Shown here: positions 8,115 to 15,428 of the stretch, piece after piece
Layout: each line of letters starts with the position of its first letter
Numbering within the stretch: the stretch's first letter is position 1
Assembly (NCBI RefSeq): GCF_001494635.1
Contig: NZ_LOJF01000012.1
Span: forward strand, 62,001 to 126,000
DNA from: Tractidigestivibacter scatoligenes
Lineage (GTDB): Bacteria; Actinomycetota; Coriobacteriia; Coriobacteriales; Atopobiaceae
Direction: 5' to 3'
Length of the DNA stretch: 64,000 nt
The notes under the pieces: model-generated
The model's input: the letters and a program-made list of their open reading frames with translations, nothing else
The model's database searches: none
Told to the model about the DNA's origin: nothing
Translations under genes and position numbers: made by a program

Positions 8115-8191
8115 GATACAATCGTATCGTCCGTTCAACAATCGGTTCGATGCCACACGCGTGAACGATACGCATCGGCGGCTTTCGTATC
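8115..8191. promoter_or_regulatory. Operator-like GATAC repeats between hydrolase and TetR genes
   Basis: GATAC-AATC-GTATC at 8115-8128 is a short palindrome. The same half-sites recur as CGATACG (8166-8172) and CGTATC (8186-8191), the latter adjoining the TetR ribosome site. The placement between divergent genes is typical for a TetR repressor controlling itself and its neighbour. Binding is inferred. Confidence 0.55.
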
Positions 8192-8203
8192 AGGAGGTCT
8201 GTC

Positions 8204-8707
8204 GTGTCTGCATATGCCACAGACATGCTGGGACCAGCCCTGCTCTCGCTCATGGCCGAGAAGAACATCAGAAAGGTAACCATCGACGAGCTTGCCGCAC
8301 GGGCGGGCGTGGGCCGCGCCACGTACTTTCGCAACTTCTCGTCTAAGGAGGAGCTGCTGACCGCCTACCTCGTTCGCCGGTGGCGCGCTTACGAGGAGGA
8401 GCACCACCTCAAGGAGCTCGCATTCTCGAATCCCGAGCGTGCCCTGCGCTACTTCGAGTTCTGCCTGTCATTGCGCGCGGAAAACGACCTCATGATCGAG
8501 CAGGGATACACGGATGCCATCCTGGCCGCGTTCGAAACGATCGTAAGCGACGCCGACCTAGGACGCGAGGGGAGCTACGAGGCCGCTTTTCTCGCCTACG
8601 GTCTCTACGGCTTGTTCGTCACATGGGCGCGCAGTGGCTGGAAAGAAACCCCGCAGGAACTGGCAGCCCTGGTGTCGGGGAGCATGTTGGGTGGGATTGT
8701 CGGCTAA
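8204..8707 (+). CDS. TetR/AcrR-family regulator
   Basis: A 167-residue protein starting at GTG 8204, seven bases after AGGAGG. The N-terminal helix-turn-helix reads KVTIDELAARAGVGRATYFRNFSSKEELLTAYL. The C-terminal ligand domain resembles TetR_C_7/33-type groups and ends with a helix. It is divergent from the membrane esterase, and the GATAC palindromes between them make it the likely local repressor. The effector cannot be predicted. Confidence 0.85.
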   Translation: MSAYATDMLGPALLSLMAEKNIRKVTIDELAARAGVGRATYFRNFSSKEELLTAYLVRRWRAYEEEHHLKELAFSNPERALRYFEFCLSLRAENDLMIEQGYTDAILAAFETIVSDADLGREGSYEAAFLAYGLYGLFVTWARSGWKETPQELAALVSGSMLGGIVG

Positions 8708-8854
8708 AACGAGCGCAGCCAGTCTAGACGAGTTCGCAGAAGTGGACTTCTAGGCTTGCTCCTGGATCGCGCGCGCATCCGTCCCTGACAATACCTGGGT
8801 GGTGCGACAGGCAGCGCACGATAAAAAGGAGCCGCTCAGTCACGATTTCCGGCG

Positions 8855-9739
8855 TCAGATCGTGCGCATCATCGCCCTCCTGCGCGAGAGCCTCCGCTCG
8901 TCGTCCTCCGAGAAGCCGGCGATGGCCTTGTCGAGCGCGGCCAGGCACTCCTCGCGGTCGGCCGGCAGCTCTGCGACGAAGCCGATGGAGTTGGTGACCA
9001 GGCGCGTGTCGACGACGATGGGGTTCTCCAGCGCGGCCACGAGCGCGCGGAACTCGCGGAACCGCTCGAGCTCGCTCATGGGCTCGAAGTCGCCGCGAGC
9101 CACCTCGGCACCGAGCTCAGAGTCGGGGAAGATGGTGACGGTCGTGAGGTACATGAACCGCGGGCGGATCTGGTTGAACACCTCCGCCGAGCGCGCGGCG
9201 GTCTCCTCGGCGCGCCCCGCGCCGGCGATTCCTCCCAGGTAGATGCAGTTGTAGGGCAGCCCTGCCTCGTCGAGCTTCCCGCACTGCTCCACGACGTCGG
9301 CGGCGGCGTAGCCCTTGTTCACGTGCGCGAGCACCTCGTCGTCGCCCGACTCGATGCCGATCATGATGTCGGTGTAGCCCGCGTCGTGCAGCGCCCGCAG
9401 GTCGTCCACCGTCTTGTTGCGCATGCTGTCGACGCGCGCGTAGGTTGAGATGGTGGCGCCCGGCAGGTACTCGTGGACGAGCGCGGCCAGCTCGAGCAGC
9501 CTGCGCGTGCTCATGGAGAACGGGTCGCCTCCCGCCGCCCATATGTGGTCGGTGCCGGGGCGGAAGCGCGCGATTTCGGCGAGGTCGGCGCGCACCTGCT
9601 CGAGCGGCGCGGGATGGAAGGGGTGGCCCTTGTAGTAGGTGCAGAAGGTGCACGAGTTGTGCGTGCAACCCACCGTCACCTCAAGCATTACGCTCCCCGC
9701 CTCGTAGGGAGGCCTGATTACCGGTCCCGTGTAGTGCAT
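8855..9739 (-). CDS. Radical SAM protein of unknown substrate
   Basis: A 294-residue radical SAM enzyme. The iron-sulfur motif is GCTHNSCTFC, with CX4CX2C spacing as in the family of uncharacterised radical SAM proteins with GC(P/S)xNxCTFC. GGDPF and GIESGDDEVL are the expected SAM-binding elements. No additional SPASM cysteines are seen, and there is no B12 domain. The gene follows an ArsR regulator on the same strand and has its own copy of the ArsR-like palindrome upstream, so it is probably metal- or stress-regulated. The substrate is unknown. Confidence 0.82.
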   Translation of the reverse strand: MHYTGPVIRPPYEAGSVMLEVTVGCTHNSCTFCTYYKGHPFHPAPLEQVRADLAEIARFRPGTDHIWAAGGDPFSMSTRRLLELAALVHEYLPGATISTYARVDSMRNKTVDDLRALHDAGYTDIMIGIESGDDEVLAHVNKGYAAADVVEQCGKLDEAGLPYNCIYLGGIAGAGRAEETAARSAEVFNQIRPRFMYLTTVTIFPDSELGAEVARGDFEPMSELERFREFRALVAALENPIVVDTRLVTNSIGFVAELPADREECLAALDKAIAGFSEDDERRLSRRRAMMRTI

Positions 9740-9762
9740 TGTTTCGTCCTACTCAATACTAG

Positions 9763-9777
9763 ATATCGTGATATGTC
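9763..9777. promoter_or_regulatory. ArsR-type operator upstream of the radical SAM gene
   Basis: ATATC-GT-GATAT (9763-9774), followed by GTC, lies 24 bp upstream of the radical SAM start codon. It shares ATATCG and GATATGTC with the larger palindrome in front of the ArsR gene, implying the same regulator. Confidence 0.55.
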
Positions 9778-9827
9778 GATGCGTTATGGAATGCCAATGC
9801 GCTTAGTCGGTTCGTCCGGGTGCGGCG

Positions 9828-10142
9828 TCAGAGCTCGCCTCCCACGAACCGGGCCAGCTCGGCTATAGCCTCCTCGTTGCGGCGGAAGTAGGTCCACTTG
9901 CCGTGGCGCTCGGAGAGAAGCAGCCCGCAGCGCTGCAGCACGTCGAGGTACTGCGAGGCGGTCGACTGGGAGATGCCCGCCTTGTCGCGGATGGAGCCCA
10001 CGCACACCCCGCCTTTCAGGTCATCCGGCACGCCGGGGTGTCCTCCCTGTTCGGGGAAGTTGGCCTCGGGGTCCTTCAGCCACATGAGGATCTGGAGCCG
10101 CGTGGGGTTCGATAGCGCCTTGAATGTCTCGGTCATGTCCAT
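9828..10142 (-). CDS. ArsR/SmtB-family regulator
   Basis: A 104-residue winged-helix protein: FKALSNPTRLQILMWL at the start, recognition helix ISQSTASQYLDVLQRCGLL, and wing RHGKWTYFRRNE. The classical arsenic (CVC) metal motif is missing from the recognition helix; a lone Cys is in GGVCVGSI before it and another in QRCGLL, so the inducer is uncertain. It is preceded by a strong palindrome and followed by the radical SAM gene, which has a related site. Confidence 0.87.
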   Translation of the reverse strand: MDMTETFKALSNPTRLQILMWLKDPEANFPEQGGHPGVPDDLKGGVCVGSIRDKAGISQSTASQYLDVLQRCGLLLSERHGKWTYFRRNEEAIAELARFVGGEL

Positions 10143-10150
10143 AGGTACAT

Positions 10151-10172
10151 CATATCGTAATACCGCGATATG
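10151..10172. promoter_or_regulatory. Palindromic operator upstream of arsR-like gene
   Basis: CATATCG (10151-10157) and CGATATG (10166-10172) form a 7-bp inverted repeat with an 8-bp spacer, 8 bp from the ArsR start codon. It fits autoregulation and matches the site at 9763. Confidence 0.6.
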
Positions 10173-10418
10173 TCAATGCACATTTCACGTCCGTGTCACG
10201 CGATGACGATCGGCGGCAAGGGCTTCGACCAGCTGGTCCACTTCCGCGGGTTCGACTACCACTCTGAGAGATGCGTTCAGTTAGAAAAAGTCGACAGTTG
10301 GGACTGCGATGGGAATCCTGGACTGCATCCTCCCATGTCGCCTGCCCTAACGTCCGTGGCGTCACGTTTGGAATTGCGTCCCAAAAAGTGGTGTAGGGCC
10401 ATTCCCCGCAGTCGGATT
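10173..10418. other. Intergenic stretch without recognisable gene
   Basis: Nothing coding is recognised. TGCGTCCCAAAA at 10375-10386 is repeated in inverse orientation at 12505-12516, bracketing the transposase remnant and the DMT transporter region. Confidence 0.4.
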
Positions 10419-11070
10419 CTACGCTGCCCTCAGCCTCCTCTCAAACTCCCGCTCGACCGCCGAGACGACCCTCAGGAGCTCTGCCTCGTCCGCCTCGCCG
10501 CCCCTGGCGACGGGGGCCAGGTCCCGCATGGACCTCGCGTCGATGAACTTGGCGTCGAGCCAGGCGTTCTGCTCGCAGCAGGCCGCACCGACCAGGCGCA
10601 TGGGCGACTCGTTGGAAGGGAACGCCTGGACGACCCTCGCCCTGCGCTTGAGCTCGGCGTTCGCCCGCTCGCAGACTTTGTTGGTCCTGACCCGCACCCT
10701 GTGCTCCCTGGTGGAGGAGAGGTAGGCCACCCTGCCCCCGTCGTCGACCGCCACGCGCGGCAGGCCGTTGCGCGCGACGATCCTGGCGCAGGTGCGGGCG
10801 GGCACCCCGGTCTCGGCGGCGAGGGCGAGCGAGGCGAGCAGACGGGCGCGGCGGGCCTCCACGACCCTCGGCTCGACGTCGGGGGGCGTGAGCCTCGCGA
10901 GGCGCGAGGGGCGGCTGCGGCGGTCCTACAGCGGCTCGCCCGCCTCGGCCCTCGCGATCCACTTGTGGGCCGTCTGCCTGCTCACGCCCGCCTCCCGGGC
11001 GACGGCGGACACGCTCTCGCCGCGACCTTCGACAAGCCACAGCTTGGAGGAGTCCCCCTTTGTCACGTCA
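10419..11070 (-). pseudogene. Chimeric transposase remnant: IS481-like N-terminus joined to IS256-like C-terminus
   Basis: Reading on the minus strand, the first part carries a helix-turn-helix of IS481/IS3 type (SVSAVAREAGVSRQTAHKWI), with no start codon before an upstream in-frame stop. A TAG at 10928-10926 follows, then more IS481-like sequence (TGVPARTCARIVARNGLPR). Around 10740 the same frame changes family to the IS256/Mutator C-terminus (RTNKVCERANAELKRR, then VVQAFPSNES). Catalytic residues of both families are missing. This looks like two insertion sequences joined by deletion; it cannot be active. Confidence 0.75.
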
Positions 11071-11099
11071 TGTGTCAACAACCTGTTGGCACACAACAG
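11071..11099. repeat. Probable terminal sequence of an IS481-type element
   Basis: TGTGTCAACAACCTGTTGGC and the following CACA form an imperfect inverted repeat that lies between the transposase remnant and the DMT transporter stop codon. Its position fits the IS left end; no second terminus is evident after the chimeric join. Confidence 0.4.
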
Positions 11100-12083
11100 C
11101 TAGCTGACGGCTTTTCCCGCGACGGCGCGACCTGTCTCCCGGCCTCCGAGCAGGGAGGGGACCTGTGCCAGGCACACGCCGGCGAGGATGATGATGACGC
11201 CCAGCCACTCGACGACGCCGAGCGGCTCGCCGAGGACGATCATGGCGATGAGAAGGCCGACGGGGAGCTCCGCTGCGGCCATGACGGTGGAGAGGCCCGC
11301 GGGCAGGTGCGGAGAGCCCATGCCGAAGAGCAGGACCGGGCAGAGCATGCCGAAGAAGCCGGCGATGACGGCAAAGGGCAGGATGCCCTGGGCGAGAACG
11401 CCCGAGACGATGTAGTCCGGGCACACCGTGAGCGACATGACAACGGAGCCCGCGCACACGATCACGCCGCGCTGCTCGGACGAGCAGGGGGTCTCGACCT
11501 TGCCGGAGAAGGTGACGAAGAGGGAGCAGGACACGGCCGCCCCCAGCGCGCAGAGCAGGGCCACGGGGTCGTACCCGGCGATGCCGGTCTTGTAGACGCC
11601 GCTCGCGAACACCGTCCCGAAGACGATGACCAGGGCGGAGACCACTTGGAGGGGCCTCGGCGGCCGGCGCGTCATGACGGTCTGCCACACGAGCCCCAGC
11701 CACGTGAACTGGAAGAGGAGCGTGAGCGCCACCGGGGCGGGCAGCACGCTCATGGCGTAGCAGTAGAGGATCGAGGTGAGGCAGGTGAGGGCTCCCAGGC
11801 TCATGAGCTTAAGGGCGAGCTTCCAGCCCACGCGCTGCCAGCGGTGCCCGAGCGCGTGGCCCGCGAGCGTGGCAAGGGCGAAGAAGAGGCAGCCGAACCA
11901 CGCCTGGCTCGCCACCACCTGCGCCGAGGTGAAGCCTGCGGCGTAGGCGAGCTTGTAGGTCGTGGCCATCGCGCCGTAGCAGGCACCGCCCACAAAGACC
12001 TGGAGCGCCGCCTTGGCCTGTCCCGCGCCCGTGGCTCCTGCCCCGGCTGCCTTTTGCTTGATTGTGTCCGTTCCCGTCATCAT
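11100..12083 (-). CDS. DMT-superfamily (EamA) transporter
   Basis: Start taken at ATG 12083, preceded by GGAAGGT; a longer open frame upstream is GC-rich leader. The 327-residue protein has about ten hydrophobic helices arranged as two EamA repeats (first starting near ALQVFVGGACYGAMATTYKLAYAAG, second near DPVALLCALGAAVSC). Typical roles are export of amino acids or small metabolites; the substrate is unknown. Its 3' end directly abuts an IS remnant but appears intact. The leader can form hairpins that would hide the ribosome site. Confidence 0.8.
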   Translation of the reverse strand: MMTGTDTIKQKAAGAGATGAGQAKAALQVFVGGACYGAMATTYKLAYAAGFTSAQVVASQAWFGCLFFALATLAGHALGHRWQRVGWKLALKLMSLGALTCLTSILYCYAMSVLPAPVALTLLFQFTWLGLVWQTVMTRRPPRPLQVVSALVIVFGTVFASGVYKTGIAGYDPVALLCALGAAVSCSLFVTFSGKVETPCSSEQRGVIVCAGSVVMSLTVCPDYIVSGVLAQGILPFAVIAGFFGMLCPVLLFGMGSPHLPAGLSTVMAAAELPVGLLIAMIVLGEPLGVVEWLGVIIILAGVCLAQVPSLLGGRETGRAVAGKAVS

Positions 12084-12086
12084 GCT

Positions 12087-12232
12087 ACCTTCCGTCTGCT
12101 GTCTCGCAGACGCACGTCTTGCGCGTCTGATCCCTGCAGTCGGAAGGTGGGGCTCGCCCGGTCTTCTGGCGGTGCTTGTGGCACCTGCTGCCGAGACGAA
12201 AAAGCCACGCAACCGACTACTCGGTTGCGTGG
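12087..12232 (-). promoter_or_regulatory. Structured leader of the DMT transporter gene (terminator plus SD-sequestering hairpin)
   Basis: On the minus strand the order is: a perfect 11-bp hairpin, CCACGCAACCG with CGGTTGCGTGG (12232-12205), followed by CTTTTTC as in an intrinsic terminator; then an inner hairpin at 12128-12108; then CGGAAGGT (12094-12087), which includes the ribosome site, complementary to ACCTTCCG (12148-12141). A terminator before the coding region and pairing of the ribosome site resemble riboswitch or attenuator leaders. No known class is recognised. Confidence 0.5.
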
Positions 12233-12365
12233 CGAAAAGGTGGCTAGCGCCCAGAAAAGTCCACGCGTTTTTAGACGGGGTCAAAGTACTACAACAGAGG
12301 AGATGCCGTCAAGAAAAGCCAAGGAAAAAAGCGAGTCTCTGCCCGCCGCACCTCTGACTCGCTGG

Positions 12366-12398
12366 TTGGGACAAAAGGGACGGGGGATTTTGTCCCAA
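12366..12398. repeat. REP-like palindrome (TTGGGACAAAA variant)
   Basis: TTGGGACAAAA (12366-12376) and TTTTGTCCCAA (12388-12398) are perfect inverted arms around a G-rich loop. The design matches the REP palindromes at 26790, 27710 and 30978 but with different terminal bases. It is probably a relic of the same or a sister REP family. Confidence 0.5.
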
Positions 12399-12518
12399 AT
12401 TGTGGAGCCTTCCAGGCTGCTGCGCTTTCTGCCCGCGCGGGAATCGGGGACCGTCGGTAATATCAGTCCTTGAATCTGGCTTAGTCTCTATTTGGCCGCC
12501 CAAGTTTTGGGACGCAGT

Positions 12519-13584
12519 TCAGAAGCTTCCGCCCCTCTTCCTTGTGAGGTCGAGCGCGTCTGCAAGTGCGCACGGCCCCATTTCATTCCGTACCGATTGG
12601 GCGGTATGCTCTAGGGTTGCAGACGATAGGCAGGCGAGGCCGTCGTCCCCTAACTCTACCGGGATGGGTTCCGACGCGCCCGGGAACGACCCCACATATT
12701 CGAGCTTCGATTTGTTTCTGAGGAGTCTCTTGCGCGCATCGACCTGCCTGGCTTGGACTTCCGAGTCAATCAGGTGCTCGACGGTTACGCCGGATATGTT
12801 GTTCGGAAATCTCACGAATTCCCTCGTCGCGCCCTCTGAGAGCTCGAGCGCGAATACCTTCTGAGCCTCCACGTACCTCTTCGGCACCCCGGCGTTTTCT
12901 CTGAGTCCCGAGAAGCTGTCCAGGTAAGAGGCGGGAACCACATACCCGTGGTTCAACTTGAACACATTTCCTCTGGGTGACGAGCAGATGCTGTCCATCC
13001 GTCGCCTCGAAAAGTTTCCACTCGAGCATGCAGTCGTTCTTGGATGTATGGGTGCTCGATACACCACCGATGCCGAACGCCCTGCCCAGGTTGTCCTTCG
13101 TTACCGGAAAGGACGTGCTCCTTCCCGAGTGAATCAACCTCTTGAAGTCAAAAAAGTGCAGCTTGTCCACGCCGACGAGCCCGTGGTCGTCGAAGTACTG
13201 CCGCAGAAAGCGTTCATCGAAGCCTCGTCCCGAAGCGCCGCGGGCGCCTCCGTAGGTAAGGATCGTTCTTTCGCGCAGCCCAAATCCCTCGATCAGTGAG
13301 TCGGCCTCCCCCCCTGGTCGAGCGGCTTCTTCCCGCGCAGGCCCCCTCTCCTGATTCCATTTACCGCCGTGGCCTTGGAGTCGAGTTTGCTCTGCTTCTC
13401 AAGGGTCAGAAACCGATCGAACGCCTTCCCCGTCATCGGGCTTGTAAATCGAGATTGAGAGCAGGTCATCCTTTGCCGGGTTCAGCCCGTTCGTCTCCAC
13501 GTCCAACACGAGGTACTTCTTCGGATCGACCACCATGCCACCCCCAGACGCAGCGGACTCGGACTCCGTTTTATGCACATGCAA
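12519..13584 (-). pseudogene. DnaQ-like 3'-5' exonuclease, multiply frameshifted
   Basis: Pieces in two frames assemble into one protein of about 350 residues. The start reads MVVDPKKYLVLDVETNGLNP, with exonuclease motif I (D-x-E). Later come LVGVDKLHFFDFKRL and THTSKNDCMLEWKLFEA, the latter with H-x4-D of motif III. A C-terminal part follows (NHGYVVPASYLDSF to DLTRKRGGSF). Frame changes are needed near 13400-13440, near 13300-13320 and near 12955-12975, so it is non-functional unless there are sequencing errors. The family would act on DNA or RNA 3' ends. It sits in the decayed accessory region. Confidence 0.65.
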
Positions 13585-13657
13585 GGCATTGTATCAGTGC
13601 GCTTGTGACCTCCCGTGACCATGGTGCCCGAAGGGGCGTCGTCGAGGGGAGTCGGGC

Positions 13658-13885
13658 TTGGAGTCGGTTTTCGTGGCGCTCATATCCGGCGGCGTTACGC
13701 TTGCCGGCGTCATAGCCAGCAATTCGAAGTCGCGCGCGGTGATGGAGCAGAAGATCGACGAGCGCACGCGCAGGGCGGAGAAGCACAACTGCCTCGTCGA
13801 GCGCACGTACCAGCTCGAGCGGGACGTGGCGCTCCTCAGGAACGACGTCGACGGCCTCGAGAGGAAGGCGGACAGGGATGGCTGA
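13658..13885 (+). CDS. Small phage-type membrane/coiled-coil protein next to holin
   Basis: A 75-residue protein from a TTG codon preceded by GAGGGGAG. It has one N-terminal hydrophobic segment (ESVFVALISGGVTLAGVIAS) followed by a charged helix with heptad-like spacing. Small proteins of this form often precede holin and endolysin in actinobacterial phages. It overlaps the next gene by 8 bp. No defined function is recognised. Confidence 0.55.
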   Translation: MESVFVALISGGVTLAGVIASNSKSRAVMEQKIDERTRRAEKHNCLVERTYQLERDVALLRNDVDGLERKADRDG

Positions 13886-14096
13886 TTTCCTAGGCGGAAA
13901 CGAGTGGTACTGGCGTCTCGCGCGCACGGTGGTCCAGGGCGTCCTGGGCGTCGTCGTGGCGAACCTGGACATGCTGGTGGGCGCGACCGCACTCCCGACG
14001 GAGTGGAGGGCGCTCGTCGTCGCCCTGGTGATGGCGGAGCTCGGCAAGCGCGTCGACGAGGACGCACCCGAGATCGAGCGGGGTGACGCGCGATGA
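13878..14096 (+). CDS. Holin-like small membrane protein
   Basis: A 72-residue protein with two hydrophobic stretches (RTVVQGVLGVVVANLDMLVGATAL and EWRALVVALVMAEL) and a charged C-terminus. Size, topology and its place directly before an amidase endolysin (ATGA overlap) suggest a phage holin that would permeabilise the membrane for the lysin. The identification rests on context; no holin signature is certain. Confidence 0.55.
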   Translation: MADFLGGNEWYWRLARTVVQGVLGVVVANLDMLVGATALPTEWRALVVALVMAELGKRVDEDAPEIERGDAR

Positions 14097-14910
14097 GGGA
14101 CTGGGCACGCTGCGAGGCCGACATCGTGAGGCTCCTGAGCAAGCACTTCACCCCCGGCCGTAGCGGAGCAAGAATCCAGCACGTCGTCGTCCACTACAAC
14201 GACGCCGACGGCTCCGTCGAAGACGTGTGGGACTGATGGCAGACGCGCAAGGCGTCCGCGCACTACCAGGTCGAGAGCTCCGGGCACGTCGGCCAGCTGG
14301 TGTGGGACCGCGACACCGCCTGGCACGCCGGCCTCTGGGCGGAGAACCTGAGGTCCATCGGCATCGAGCACGCCAACCGCTCGGACGGCACGATCTCGGA
14401 GGCCTGCCTCGACAACGGCACCCACCTCGTGGCCGCGCTCTGCAGGCTCTACGGGCTTGGCCGGCCGGAATGGAACGTCAACGTGTTCCCCCACAGCCAC
14501 TTCGCGAGCACGAGCTGCCGGGCCAGATCTACGGCTCGCAGAGGGGCGCCTACATCGGGCGCGCCCAGCTGTGGTACGACCGCATGGGCGCCGGCGGCGC
14601 AGCCTCCGCGAGCCCCGCACCGACCGTGCCCTCCCCCGACATCGACGCCCTCGCCCGCGAGGTGATCGCCGGCAAATACGGCAACGGCGACGACCGCCGC
14701 AGGGCGCTCGGCGCGAACTACGGCCGCGTCCAGGCGCGCGTGAACGAGATCCTGGGTGCCGGCGCGAGGCCGCATTCCCAGGTCGTTGACGTGGACGCCC
14801 TCGCACGCGCGGTAATCAGGGGCGAGTTCGGCAACGGCGAGGAGCGCAAGCGGCGCCTCGGCGCGAACTACGCGGCAGTTCAGCGACGGGTGAACGAGCT
14901 CCTGTCTTGA
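14093..14910 (+). pseudogene. Phage endolysin (N-acetylmuramoyl-L-alanine amidase with two CW_7 repeats), broken
   Basis: The amidase_2 domain reads IQHVVVHYND, then WQTRKASAHYQVESSGHVGQ and VFPHSHFASTSC, with the expected zinc histidines. A TGA at 14234-14236 interrupts the domain. A single missing C near 14520 shifts the frame just before the C-terminal half (QIYGSQRGAYIGRAQLWYDRM). Two CW_7-type wall-binding repeats follow, ending VQARVNEIL and VQRRVNELL. Both lesions lie in otherwise well-kept sequence, so decay is recent. It would have cleaved peptidoglycan at host lysis. Confidence 0.8.
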
Positions 14911-15017
14911 CGCGGGACGAGCTTTCCTGGGCGGTGGCCACGCTCATAGCCGCTGCCCTCTGCGCGCTCGTCGCTCCCCTAGCGCTCCTGCTGTGGGCCG
15001 CCAGTGGAGGACGCTGA
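14907..15017 (+). CDS. Putative 36-residue membrane peptide after the endolysin
   Basis: A TTG start overlaps the endolysin stop (TTGA), and the frame codes for a short charged start (TRDELSW) followed by a strongly hydrophobic segment (AVATLIAAALCALVAPLALLLW) and GGR at the end. Overlap and composition suggest it belonged to the lysis cassette, like a spanin- or pinholin-sized protein. Support is limited to context. Confidence 0.35.
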   Translation: MTRDELSWAVATLIAAALCALVAPLALLLWAASGGR

Positions 15018-15428
15018 GCTTCGGAATCCTCCGACTCCCTGCGGCGGACGTGCGGTGTGCCCCTTCACCGCACGCCCGCCGCAGGGCAGCAAGGGGGTGA
15101 GCGCGCGTCCCCTGCGCGCGAGGGAGTGTGCAGCACCCCCCTCCTGTGCGGTCTCCTCTGCAAGGGCGGGCCCATGCCCCAGCCAATCAAAAATGAAAGT
15201 GGCGCGACTCCCTCGGGGAAGCCGCGCCACCGTCTCTGTGTCACTCTGTGCTAGAAGCGTTTCAGGCCATCCGCTCCGACCCTGCCACTAATTCTGCCAC
15301 TAATAATCCCGAACCAAGCGTTTTCAAGCGTTGCGAAGCGTCGCTTCTCAAATCTCTTCTCAACCTATCTGACCTGCGGAAATATTGTCTTTTGTAGCAG
15401 AGCGTTGCGAACTGTAAAAGCCCGAAAA
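15018..15428. other. Intergenic region between phage remnant and guaA
   Basis: No gene is seen. It has GC-rich inverted repeats (a GTGCGGTG/CACCGCAC dyad near 15049-15072), a terminator-like hairpin at 15190-15225, a tandem TGCCACTAAT near 15283-15305 and AAGCGTT repeats around 15250-15345. The stretch lies between the phage lysis cassette and the 3' end of guaA, a frequent integration target, but no duplicated attachment core was found by eye. Confidence 0.4.
15190..15225 (-). terminator. Terminator-like hairpin downstream of guaA region
   Basis: GTGGCGCG and CGCGCCAC form an 8-bp GC stem around a ~16-nt loop. On the minus strand it is followed by TTTCATTTTTG, as in an intrinsic terminator. 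Confidence 0.5.

Noticed and set aside
12084-12284. N-terminal extension of the DMT transporter by 67 residues
   Set aside because: The extension is Arg/Ala-rich, passes through a terminator hairpin and lacks a ribosome site, whereas ATG 12083 has GGAAGGT just upstream.
10170-12473. A 767-residue plus-strand open frame across the IS remnant and DMT gene
   Set aside because: It is antisense to the DMT transporter and transposase sequence, has low-complexity composition (Arg/Gly/Asp/His-rich) and no family features; it arises from high GC content.
13571-14806. A 411-residue minus-strand open frame over the phage lysis region
   Set aside because: Arg/Pro/Ser-rich antisense sequence; the plus strand carries recognisable amidase and CW_7 sequence.
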